From CAVSCR01 sp963726575 (GTDB taxonomy: Bacteria; Actinomycetota; Actinomycetes; JAHEKZ01): 64,000 nucleotides of DNA. Positions within the stretch are counted from its first letter, which is position 1, and every line of letters begins with the position of its first letter. Below the pieces are notes generated by a model. It had not been told where the DNA came from, did no database searches, and saw only the letters and a program-made list of their open reading frames with translations. Of the stretch, positions 30,397 through 37,869 are shown one piece after another. Location of the stretch: assembly GCA_963726575.1 (NCBI GenBank), contig CAVSCR010000005.1:310001-374000 (forward strand), written 5' to 3'. Made by a program: the position numbers and the translations under genes.

Positions 30397-31223
30397 GCTG
30401 GCTCGAAGCGGTCGTTCTCGGCATCATCCAGGGGCTCACGGAGTTCCTGCCCGTGTCGTCCTCCGCTCACCTGGCGATCTACCCACAGCTCTGGGGTGCC
30501 GACGATCCTGGGGCATCGTTCACCGCCGTGACCCAGATCGGCACCGAGCTGGCGGTGATCACGTTCTTCTGGCGCGACATCTGGCGGATCTCGTCGGCCT
30601 GGGTGCGTTCGTTGTTCCGGCCCCAGCTGCGCGGCACCCTGGATGCCCGCATGGGCTGGTACGTGATCGTCGGGACCATCCCCATCGCGATCGCCGGTAT
30701 CGCGCTGGAGCACGTGATCCAGACCGCTTTCCGGAACCTGTGGCTGATCGCGATCAACTTGATCGTGTTCGGTCTGATCCTCGGGTGGGCCGACCGCGTC
30801 GGGCGCAAAGAGCGCCCCTTGGACCAGCTGAACATGCCCGACGCCATCTACTACGGACTGGCGCAGATGCTCGCGCTGATGCCGGGTGTGTCCCGGTCGG
30901 GCAGCACGCTGAGCCTGGGCTTGTTCCGCGGCTACACCCGCGAGGCAGCCACGCGGTACGCCTTCCTGCTCGCGATCCCGGCGGTCGTGGCGTCCGGCCT
31001 GTTCCAGATCCCTGACATCTCGGCGGCAGCAGAGCCTGGCATGGCGAAGACACTCGTAGCGGCCGCCGTCGCGTTCGTGGTGGGCTACTTCGTCATCGGC
31101 TGGCTGCTGCGCTACATCCGGACCCACAGCTACGCATTCTTCGTCTGGTACCGGGTCGCCGTCGGCAGCTTGGTGCTCGTCCTGCTCGGCACCGGTGTCC
31201 TCCACTCGCACGTGACGCTGTAG
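30393..31223 (+). CDS. uppP: undecaprenyl-diphosphatase (second copy)
   Basis: 276 residues, BacA family. Motif QGLTEFLPVSSSAHL at the N-terminus and LMPGVSRSGSTLSLG around residue 165 are the canonical catalytic motifs, closer to the common UppP consensus than those of the copy at 11698. Eight hydrophobic segments. This copy is at the position held by the uppP orthologue next to the histidine phosphatase and mshC in mycobacteria, and so is likely the ancestral one. GTG overlaps the LLM stop by 4 bases; translation is probably coupled. The phosphatase gene follows after 32 bases with its own -10 box. Confidence 0.92.
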   Translation: MSWLEAVVLGIIQGLTEFLPVSSSAHLAIYPQLWGADDPGASFTAVTQIGTELAVITFFWRDIWRISSAWVRSLFRPQLRGTLDARMGWYVIVGTIPIAIAGIALEHVIQTAFRNLWLIAINLIVFGLILGWADRVGRKERPLDQLNMPDAIYYGLAQMLALMPGVSRSGSTLSLGLFRGYTREAATRYAFLLAIPAVVASGLFQIPDISAAAEPGMAKTLVAAAVAFVVGYFVIGWLLRYIRTHSYAFFVWYRVAVGSLVLVLLGTGVLHSHVTL

Positions 31224-31243
31224 GGCGGTGCTGGGCGTCCGCT

Positions 31244-31249
31244 TAGGGT
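31244..31249 (+). promoter_or_regulatory. -10 element TAGGGT of the phosphatase-DUF3090-SCO1664 operon
   Basis: TAGGGT ends exactly 6 bases before GTG 31256; leaderless geometry for the first gene of a three-gene overlapping operon. Confidence 0.5.
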
Positions 31250-31255
31250 GAGGAC

Positions 31256-31954
31256 GTGACCACGCTGCTGCTCGTCCGCCACGGTCGGACGACGGCCAAC
31301 ACCTCTGGAGTGCTGGCCGGCTGGACCCCGGGCGTGGGACTCGACGACACCGGGCGGGAGCAGGTGGCCGCCCTGGCGGGCCGACTCGCCGACCTTGCGC
31401 TGGCGGCCGTGGTCACCAGTCCGTTGCAACGTTGTCAGGAGACTGCCGGTGCTCTGGTGGACGGACGATCCGACCGCCGTCTCGAGGTCGACGACGCGCT
31501 GGGGGAGGTGCGCTACGGCGACTGGACCGGACAGAGCCTGAAGACGCTGGCCAAGGATCCGTTGTGGAAGGTGGTCCAGGGGCACCCCAGCGCGGCCGTG
31601 TTCCCCGGCGACGCGGGAGAGGGGCTCGCGACCATGCAGGCCCGTGCCGTGGCCGCGATCCGGCGTTGGAACGCCACCCTGGGGGACGACGCGGTGTACG
31701 TCGCGGTGTCGCACGGGGACGTGATCAAGGCGATCCTGGCCGACGCCCTCGGGACACATCTGGACCAGTTCCAACGCATCGTCGTGGACCCCGCCTCGGT
31801 GTCAGTGGTCACGTACACGCCGAGTCGTCCCTTCGTCGTCCGGGTGAACGACACGGGTGGATCGCTGAGTGCCTTGCGTCCGAAGAAGCGTCGACGTCGA
31901 TCGCGGAGCAGCGATGACGCCGTCGTAGGCGGTGGAGCGGGGGAGGGACGCTGA
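31256..31954 (+). CDS. histidine phosphatase, MSMEG_4193 (TIGR03848) family
   Basis: 232 residues, phosphoglycerate-mutase-like phosphatase. Catalytic RHG is in LLVRHGRTTAN, with the second His in VAVSHGDVIKA; Arg in SPLQRCQET and Glu in LGEVRYGDWTG complete the active site. The C-terminus is a basic tail (RPKKRRRRSRS) followed by acidic Gly-rich residues, likely disordered. The family is defined by its neighbourhood with DUF3090, SCO1664-type proteins and mshC in actinobacteria; its substrate is not known. The stop overlaps the DUF3090 ATG by one base (TGATG). Confidence 0.9.
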   Translation: MTTLLLVRHGRTTANTSGVLAGWTPGVGLDDTGREQVAALAGRLADLALAAVVTSPLQRCQETAGALVDGRSDRRLEVDDALGEVRYGDWTGQSLKTLAKDPLWKVVQGHPSAAVFPGDAGEGLATMQARAVAAIRRWNATLGDDAVYVAVSHGDVIKAILADALGTHLDQFQRIVVDPASVSVVTYTPSRPFVVRVNDTGGSLSALRPKKRRRRSRSSDDAVVGGGAGEGR

Positions 31955-32652
31955 TGTTCGCGGTGTACGAGTACCGATATCCCGAGCGGTTCGTGGCCGG
32001 GACCGTCGGGATGCCCGGCCAGCGCACGTTCTATCTGCAGGCGCGTGACGGCACCCGGGTCACCAGCGTGATGCTGGAGAAGCAACAGGTGGCCGTGCTC
32101 GCCGAGCGCCTCGACGACCTGCTCGACACCATCGTGCGTCGATCCGGCGGAACGGCGCCGATCCCCGCCGTGGCACCCACTGACGCCGTCGACATGGACC
32201 CACTGGACGTGCCGGTGGACGAACAGTTCCGGGTGGGAACGATGGGACTGGGGTGGGACGACGACTCACAACACGTTGTCATCGAGGCGTACGCAGCCAG
32301 TGACGTCGAGGCCGAGGACATCGAGATCGACTCCGAGATCGAGTCCGAGTCTGACGACGATGGCGACGACATCGACGAGCCCGTCGACCCGGTTGCGCTG
32401 CTGGTCGAGGTGGTCGCAGAGCTGGCCGACGACGAGGAGCTGGCCGGTGCGCAGCTCGACGACGACATCGACGTCGATGAGTCGGCGGACGTCCTCCGGG
32501 TGCTCCTGTCCGGTGCTGCTGCGCGTGCCTTCGCCCGGCGAGCGCAGTCGGTGGTCGCGGCCGGTCGCCCGGCCTGTCCGTTCTGCGCTCTGCCGTTGGA
32601 CCCCGAGGGCCATGTCTGCCCCCGCCAGAACGGCTACCGGCGCCGCCCATGA
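31954..32652 (+). CDS. DUF3090 (TIGR03847) protein with acidic insertion and zinc-finger tail
   Basis: 232 residues of a family of unknown function found with MSMEG_4193 and SCO1664-type proteins. The conserved core is VYEYRYPERFVAGTVGMPGQRTF then MLEKQQVAVLAERLDDLL. The C-terminus has a zinc-knuckle pattern C208-P-F-C211 ... H220-V-C222. Residues 118-179 are an Asp/Glu-rich insertion (ESESDDDGDDID and similar) that makes this protein longer than the roughly 195 residues I recall for the family. It overlaps the next gene by 4 bases (ATGA). Confidence 0.86.
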   Translation: MFAVYEYRYPERFVAGTVGMPGQRTFYLQARDGTRVTSVMLEKQQVAVLAERLDDLLDTIVRRSGGTAPIPAVAPTDAVDMDPLDVPVDEQFRVGTMGLGWDDDSQHVVIEAYAASDVEAEDIEIDSEIESESDDDGDDIDEPVDPVALLVEVVAELADDEELAGAQLDDDIDVDESADVLRVLLSGAAARAFARRAQSVVAAGRPACPFCALPLDPEGHVCPRQNGYRRRP

Positions 32653-33371
32653 GCACCGAGACCGAGTCCCTGCTGCTCGAGGGGGACCTGGTGGTTGAGG
32701 GGCGCCTGGTCGACGCCTCGAACGCCACGCTGTTCGCGCGGGTCAGCCGTGGCCAGCGCGAGATGGCGGTGATCTACAAGCCGGTCCGGGGCGAGCGCCC
32801 GCTCTGGGACTTTCCCGATGGCACGCTCGCGCAGCGCGAGTACGCGGCGTTCCTCGTGGACCAGGCCATGGGCTGGTACCGCATCCCACCTACTGCGCTG
32901 CGCGACGGTCCGTTCGGACCCGGGATGGTGCAGACGTGGGTCGACGTCGACGAGACCGTCGACCCAGTAGCTCTCGTGCACAGCCGCCACCCCGACCTGC
33001 AACGCATCGCTGTGCTCGATGCCGTCATCAACAATGCCGACCGCAAGGGTGGACACCTGTTGCCTTTGTCGTCCGGATCGGTGATGGCGATCGACCACGG
33101 TGTCACGTTCCACCGCGAGGACAAGCTGCGCACCCTCCTGTGGCAGTGGGAGGGACAACCGCTTCCGCCGGAGAGCCTGCACGCGTTGGAGCTCGTGCAT
33201 GACGGCTTGGGGCAACGACGCGCGCCGGGACCGTTGGGTGAGTTGCTCGACAGGTTGCTGACGACGGCGGAAGTGCAGGCAACGCGTCGACGGGTGCGTC
33301 GCTTGCTCGAGACCGGCGTGCACCCAAGTCCATCACCGGACTGGCCGGCTGTGCCTTGGCCGCCCTTCTGA
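32649..33371 (+). CDS. SCO1664 family (TIGR03843) protein
   Basis: 240 residues, family of unknown function with a distant phosphatidylinositol-3/4-kinase-like fold. Recognisable blocks are LLLEGDLVVEGRLVDASNATLF, VIYKPVRGERPLWDFPDGTLAQREYAAFLVD (Lys of the nucleotide-binding lobe), VLDAVINNADRKGGHLL (catalytic-loop-like NNADRKGGH) and MAIDHGVTFH (DHG metal motif). The residues of a protein- or lipid-kinase active site are therefore conserved, so an undefined kinase or AMPylase-like activity is plausible. Third gene of the overlapping operon; a hairpin follows in the gap. Confidence 0.88.
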   Translation: MSTETESLLLEGDLVVEGRLVDASNATLFARVSRGQREMAVIYKPVRGERPLWDFPDGTLAQREYAAFLVDQAMGWYRIPPTALRDGPFGPGMVQTWVDVDETVDPVALVHSRHPDLQRIAVLDAVINNADRKGGHLLPLSSGSVMAIDHGVTFHREDKLRTLLWQWEGQPLPPESLHALELVHDGLGQRRAPGPLGELLDRLLTTAEVQATRRRVRRLLETGVHPSPSPDWPAVPWPPF

Positions 33372-33451
33372 ACACCGCGCGACACGCGGCGCTGGGAACA
33401 GTACGCCCAACCATGACGGGATTCGACGGGCCGACCCCCTTGACGGCGGGC

Positions 33452-33482
33452 CGAGGCGACGCGGGAGGATCGGGTCGCCTCG
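33452..33482 (+). terminator. 9-bp hairpin between SCO1664 family gene and TIGR03086 gene
   Basis: CGAGGCGAC (33452-33460) and GTCGCCTCG (33474-33482) pair around a 13-base loop, about 80 bases after the preceding stop. No T-tract follows. It could equally be part of a leader for the next gene. Confidence 0.35.
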
Positions 33483-33529
33483 ACAGGGGGCCGTCCGCAG
33501 ACTCCGAGCGGGCACAAGGAGGCCAAGGC

Positions 33530-34084
33530 GTGCAATCGATCATCTTGTTGGACCGCGCCCTTGACGACCTCGCCGAAGTGGTGGCGATCGTTCCGCGTGA
33601 CCAACTCGGTGATCCCACGCCTTGCCAGGGATGGGATGTCGCACATCTTCTGCGCCACCTCGTCGAGCTCAACTGGCGCTACGGCACCCTCGCCGAAGGG
33701 GGCGAGTACGACGCCGACGAGATCGACGACATCGACCTGCTCGGCGTCGACCACTTGGCTGCATTCGAGGCGTCACGCAAGACGGCGTTGGCAGGTTGGC
33801 ACGACCCCGATGCGTTGCGTCGCACCTTTCCGGTGCCAGGCGGCGCGATCGATGGCAGCGCCGCCCTCGACCGGCACGTGTCCGAGGTGGCCATCCACGG
33901 CTGGGACCTCGCGCGCGCCATCGGCGCGCACTACGTGATCGACCCCGAGGTCGCCTCGCATGTACTGGCCCGCATCGGTACCGAGCATGTCCTGGACTGC
34001 CAGGGGTCGACCCGTCGGATCGACCTCGTCGTCACGACGGACGCCGCAAGCCACCTCCTCGCTTCGTTGGGCCGCGTGGTCTAG
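33530..34084 (+). CDS. DinB/maleylpyruvate-isomerase-like (TIGR03086) protein
   Basis: 184 residues. The helical bundle begins LDRALDDLAEVVAIVPRDQLGDPTPCQGWDVAHLLRHLVE, the pattern of TIGR03086/mycothiol-dependent maleylpyruvate isomerase N-domain proteins (PTPCxxWxVxxLLxHL), with a His that, with HGWDLA later, forms the metal site. Members bind a divalent metal and some use mycothiol, which is notable here because mshC is the next gene. GTG 33530 has AAGGAGG 7 bases upstream and is preferred to the longer open frame. Confidence 0.82.
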   Translation: MQSIILLDRALDDLAEVVAIVPRDQLGDPTPCQGWDVAHLLRHLVELNWRYGTLAEGGEYDADEIDDIDLLGVDHLAAFEASRKTALAGWHDPDALRRTFPVPGGAIDGSAALDRHVSEVAIHGWDLARAIGAHYVIDPEVASHVLARIGTEHVLDCQGSTRRIDLVVTTDAASHLLASLGRVV

Positions 34085-34103
34085 TCCCCATCTGAGTCCC
34101 CAC

Positions 34104-34109
34104 TAAGGT
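34104..34109 (+). promoter_or_regulatory. -10 element TAAGGT of mshC
   Basis: TAAGGT ends exactly 6 bases before GTG 34116; leaderless geometry. Confidence 0.5.
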
Positions 34110-34115
34110 GGCGGC

Positions 34116-35348
34116 GTGGACGCCTGGCCCTCGCCGACCGTGCCGGCGCTTCCCGGATCCGGCCTTCCGCTTCGGCTGTTCGACACGGCATCGCGACAGC
34201 TGATCACGACGACTCCCGGTCACACGGCACGGATGTACGTCTGTGGGATCACTCCGTACGACGCCACGCACCTGGGACACGCCGCCACCTACGTGGCGTT
34301 CGACCTGGTGAACCGCGCCTGGCGCGACGCCGGTCATGACGTGCATTACGTGCAGAACGTCACCGACATCGACGACCCGTTGCTGGAACGCGCCGTCGCG
34401 ACCGGTCAGGACTGGACCGAGCTGGCGCAGCGGGAGACCGCGTTGTTCCGCGACGACATGACCGCGCTGCGCGTGATCGCGCCGGACCACTACATCGGAG
34501 CGGTCGAGGCCATCCCGCACGTCGTGGAGCTGATCCACCAGCTGCAGGTGACCGGCGCGGCGTACGACGTGGACGGCGACGTGTACTTCGACGTCACGTC
34601 GGACCCGCGGTTCGGCGAGATCGCCCATCTGGGTCGGCAGCAGATGGTGCAGGTGTTCTCCGAGCGTGGCGGCGATCCGGACCGCGCTGGGAAGCGAGAC
34701 CCGCTTGACTGTCTGCTCTGGCTGCAGCAACGTCCCGACGAGCCGGCGTGGGAGACCATGTTGGGCCATGGCCGCCCGGGATGGCACATCGAGTGCACGG
34801 CGATCGCGTTGAAGTACCTGGGCATGACGTTCGACGTCCAAGGCGGCGGCTCGGACCTGGCGTTCCCGCACCACGAGATGGGCGCCAGCCAGGCACAGGT
34901 CATCACCGGTGAGTCGCCGTACGCCCGTGCGTTCGTCCATGCCGGCATGGTGGGGCTGGAGGGCGAAAAGATGTCCAAGAGCCGCGGGAACCTGGTCTTC
35001 GTGTCGACGCTGCTCCAAGACGGCGTCGACCCCATGGCCATCCGCCTGGCGCTGCTGGGCCACCACTACCGCGACGACTGGGAGTGGTCCGCCGACGACC
35101 TCGAGTCCGCGCGACTGCGGCTGGCTGACTGGCGCGCCGCGGTGGGGGCGGCGACCGCCCCTGACGCCACCGGTGTGGTGCGCGCCCTGCGAGAGGCGCT
35201 GGCAAACGATCTCGACGCACCGCACGCGCTCCACGCGGTGGACGAGTGGGCGGCGCGGACCGTCACGGGCATCGGCTCGGATGCTGCCGCCCCGGGCGCA
35301 GTGGCCACTGCTGTGGATGCGCTGCTCGGTGTCCAACTGACCACCTGA
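34116..35348 (+). CDS. mshC: L-cysteine:GlcN-Ins ligase (mycothiol synthesis)
   Basis: 410 residues of the class I tRNA-synthetase-like ligase that joins cysteine to 1-D-myo-inosityl-2-amino-2-deoxyglucoside using ATP, the third enzyme specific to mycothiol synthesis. The adenylation motif HIGH occurs as THLGH in YVCGITPYDATHLGHAATYV, and KMSKS is intact in GEKMSKSRGNLVFV. The zinc-binding Cys/His set is represented by C in MYVCG, GWHIECTAI and FPHHEMGAS. MshC lacks the anticodon-binding domain of CysS and has a shorter C-terminus, as here. It is the clearest marker that the organism makes mycothiol. Leaderless start at GTG 34116. Confidence 0.93.
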   Translation: MDAWPSPTVPALPGSGLPLRLFDTASRQLITTTPGHTARMYVCGITPYDATHLGHAATYVAFDLVNRAWRDAGHDVHYVQNVTDIDDPLLERAVATGQDWTELAQRETALFRDDMTALRVIAPDHYIGAVEAIPHVVELIHQLQVTGAAYDVDGDVYFDVTSDPRFGEIAHLGRQQMVQVFSERGGDPDRAGKRDPLDCLLWLQQRPDEPAWETMLGHGRPGWHIECTAIALKYLGMTFDVQGGGSDLAFPHHEMGASQAQVITGESPYARAFVHAGMVGLEGEKMSKSRGNLVFVSTLLQDGVDPMAIRLALLGHHYRDDWEWSADDLESARLRLADWRAAVGAATAPDATGVVRALREALANDLDAPHALHAVDEWAARTVTGIGSDAAAPGAVATAVDALLGVQLTT

Positions 35349-35362
35349 CTGCGGGGGACTGC

Positions 35363-36901
35363 ATGAAGGAACCACGTCGTGTGCGCCAGTGTGTCTGCCT
35401 GCTGGTCGGCGCGGTCACGGCGGCGGTCCTCACCGGCTGCACCAGCGATGGCGCTGGCGCGACCGAGACGGCAGGCGCCCCATCGCCCGCGACCATGACG
35501 CTGAAGGTCATGGAGTTCAACATCGAGTACGGCGGCGACGTCGTCGACTTCGCGGGCGTGCCGGCTGCGATCCAGGCGGCTTCCCCCGACGTGGTGGCCA
35601 TCGAGGAGGGCTACGGCCACCTGGCCAAGATCGCGGCGGCGCTGGGCTGGCCCTACTACGACCCCCGAACTCAGGTCGTCTCCAAGTACCCGTTGTTGGC
35701 GACCACGAGCGACGCGCACTACAACCTCATCGAAGTGGCCCCTGGTCGAGTGGTCGCGTTGGCCAATCTGCATCTTCCCTCGGCTCCCTACGGACCCAAC
35801 TTCGCCCGCAACGGCGCCTCCGCGCAGCGGCTCGTCGCGCTGGAGCGCAGGGGCCGGCTGCCCGCCGCGCGCGGCTATCTCCGGTCCGTGGCCCCGCTGG
35901 TGTCGGCGGGAGTGCCCACGGTGATGGCGGGGGACTTCAACACCCCGTCGTACCGCGACTGGACGCCCGCCACCGTCGGTCTGCGTTCCCAGATCAAGGA
36001 ACCTGTGCCGTGGCCGGTCGGCAAGGCGGTCGAAGGGGCGGGGTTCGTCGACTCGTATCGAGCGATCCATGCCGACCCCGTCACCGACCCCGGACTCACC
36101 TGGCCGGCCAATCGGCCGATCTCGGGCAGCTACAACCCATTCCGCGACGGCGACCCGCGCGACCGGATCGACTTCATCTACGTGTCCGGAGCAACACCGA
36201 CCGACAGCGTCGTCATCGGTGAAGCCGGAACACCTGGCGTCGACATCACCTCCTCGCCGTGGCCGTCAGACCACCGTGCGGTCATGACGACGATGACCGT
36301 CACCCCGGCCACCCCGCCGACCATCGTCTCGGTGGACCACCCGCGGGCCGTCGTGGGCGACCAGGTCGTCGCCCACTTCCACGGGGACGGCTCGCCTGGT
36401 TCGCGTCTCGTGGTCGTCCCGCAGGCGGCCGCTGCCGACGCCACGCCGGTTGCGGAGTCACCGGCAGACGGCAGCCTGACGCTCGGCACAGCGGCCTTCG
36501 ACACCGCAGACTGGGACCCCGGCGCGTATGACGTGGTCCTGGTCGGTGCCGATGGTGCGGAGCAGGCGCGCGCCACCGTCTGGGTGGAGGCCTCGGACAA
36601 GACCGTCGTCACCACCGACCGGCGCGTCTACCGGGCGGGACAACCCGTCAAGGTCGCGTGGCACGGAGCGCCCGGGAACCGGTGGGACTGGGTGTCGGTC
36701 TACCCGTACCACGCTCGCACCGGCAGTGGTAACTACCGGCAGTGGAGCTACACCGGTTCCACCGTCGATGGGTCGACGACGATCGACGCCACCACACACG
36801 GCGGCGTTTGGCCATTGCGGCCCGGCCGCTACACCGTGTACTTCATGGTGGACGACAGCTACCTGAACGTGGCGAGCACGGACATCACGGTGGTGCGCTA
36901 G
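35363..36901 (+). CDS. lipoprotein of the endonuclease/exonuclease/phosphatase family
   Basis: 512 residues. A lipoprotein signal (about 25 residues) ends in the lipobox LTGC. The N-terminal 290 residues form an EEP domain with MEFNIEYGGD (metal-binding Asn), VAIEEGY, VMAGDFNTPS and the C-terminal SPWPSDHRAVM (catalytic Asp-His). The rest (residues 300-512) looks like two Ig-like or C2-like beta domains (VVAHFHGDGSPGSRLVVVP; GQPVKVAWHGAPG), probably substrate-binding or anchoring. Likely a surface-anchored nuclease or phosphodiesterase; the substrate is unknown. Start ATG 35363 follows a GGGGG-type ribosome-binding site. It starts 15 bases after mshC. Confidence 0.82.
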   Translation: MKEPRRVRQCVCLLVGAVTAAVLTGCTSDGAGATETAGAPSPATMTLKVMEFNIEYGGDVVDFAGVPAAIQAASPDVVAIEEGYGHLAKIAAALGWPYYDPRTQVVSKYPLLATTSDAHYNLIEVAPGRVVALANLHLPSAPYGPNFARNGASAQRLVALERRGRLPAARGYLRSVAPLVSAGVPTVMAGDFNTPSYRDWTPATVGLRSQIKEPVPWPVGKAVEGAGFVDSYRAIHADPVTDPGLTWPANRPISGSYNPFRDGDPRDRIDFIYVSGATPTDSVVIGEAGTPGVDITSSPWPSDHRAVMTTMTVTPATPPTIVSVDHPRAVVGDQVVAHFHGDGSPGSRLVVVPQAAAADATPVAESPADGSLTLGTAAFDTADWDPGAYDVVLVGADGAEQARATVWVEASDKTVVTTDRRVYRAGQPVKVAWHGAPGNRWDWVSVYPYHARTGSGNYRQWSYTGSTVDGSTTIDATTHGGVWPLRPGRYTVYFMVDDSYLNVASTDITVVR

Positions 36902-36926
36902 CCCCGGACGAATCTCGCGAGGACGC

Positions 36927-37784
36927 TCAGCTGCGGCGGCCGGGGCCGTCCTCGCGTCGGCGTAGGTAGCGCTCGAACTCGCGCGCGATGGCATCGCCAC
37001 TGGCCTCTGGAAGCGCCGCAGTGTCGCGCGCGGTCTCCAGACCACGCACGTACTCGGCCACTTCGTCGTCCTCCTCGGCCATTTCGTCGACGCCGCGCTG
37101 CCACGCGAGCGACTCTTCGTCCAGCTCGCCGCGGGGCACCGACCCCTCAAGCACGTCCTCGAGCTCGTGCAACAGCGCCAGCGTCGCCTTGGGGCACGGT
37201 GGGTGGGCCACGTAGTGCGGAACCGCGGCCCAGAAGGACACGGTCTCCAGACCGGCCCGGGCGGTCGCGTCGGTCAGCACCCCGACGATGCCCGAGGGTC
37301 CTTCGTAGTGCGACGGCTCCAGCGACAGCGTCTGCGCCAGGCTCGGCGTCGACGTCGTGCCGGTGATCGGAACCGCGCGCGTGTGCGGCGTGTCCGCGAG
37401 CAAGGCGCCCAGCGTCACCACGGTCTCGACGTCGAGCTCGAAGGCGAGACCGATCAGCTCGCTGACGAACGACCGCCAGCGCATGCTCGGCTCGATCCCG
37501 CGAACGAGGACCAGGTCCTGACCACTGGGCGTACGCGCCAGGAAGATCCGGGTCGTCGGCCAGGTGATCGATCGGATCCCGCGATCTCCGACGGACACGG
37601 TCGGTCGGTTCACCTGGAAGTCGTAGTAGTCCTCGGGGTCGAACTCGGCGACCGGCCGACCGTCGAAGACGTCGATCAGGTGCGCGACGACCCCGGAGGC
37701 CGCATCGGCTGCGTCGTTCCACCCTTCGAAGGCGGCCACCATGACGGCCCGCTCCAGCGGGGGGACGCCCTCGACCTCGATCAC
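36927..37784 (-). CDS. PAC2 family protein (proteasome assembly chaperone-like)
   Basis: 285 residues, PAC2 fold. The strand-loop motifs are MVAAFEGWNDAADAASGVVAHL, DPEDYYDFQVNRPTVSV, LVLVRGIEPSMRWRSFVSEL and VVTLGALLADTPHTRAVPITG. The family's eukaryotic members assist 20S proteasome assembly; actinobacterial members may interact with proteasome subunits, but this is not established. In M. tuberculosis, Rv2125 (PAC2) sits in the corresponding place. GTG 37784 has TAGGCT exactly 6 bases upstream (minus strand 37791-37796). Divergent from metH. Confidence 0.86.
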   Translation of the reverse strand: MIEVEGVPPLERAVMVAAFEGWNDAADAASGVVAHLIDVFDGRPVAEFDPEDYYDFQVNRPTVSVGDRGIRSITWPTTRIFLARTPSGQDLVLVRGIEPSMRWRSFVSELIGLAFELDVETVVTLGALLADTPHTRAVPITGTTSTPSLAQTLSLEPSHYEGPSGIVGVLTDATARAGLETVSFWAAVPHYVAHPPCPKATLALLHELEDVLEGSVPRGELDEESLAWQRGVDEMAEEDDEVAEYVRGLETARDTAALPEASGDAIAREFERYLRRREDGPGRRS

Positions 37785-37790
37785 CGGGCC

Positions 37791-37860
37791 AGCCTACGTC
37801 GTCGGCACCCATCCCTCCGCGACCATGCGGGGCGAGGCGGAACGCAGCGCTCGGTATCCT
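37791..37860. promoter_or_regulatory. divergent promoter region of PAC2 gene and metH
   Basis: Minus-strand TAGGCT (37796-37791, 6 bases before GTG 37784) and plus-strand TATCCT (37855-37860, 9 bases before ATG 37870). The 85-base spacer leaves no room for a cobalamin riboswitch, which is often found upstream of B12-linked genes. Confidence 0.5.
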
Positions 37861-37869
37861 GAGCCGACC

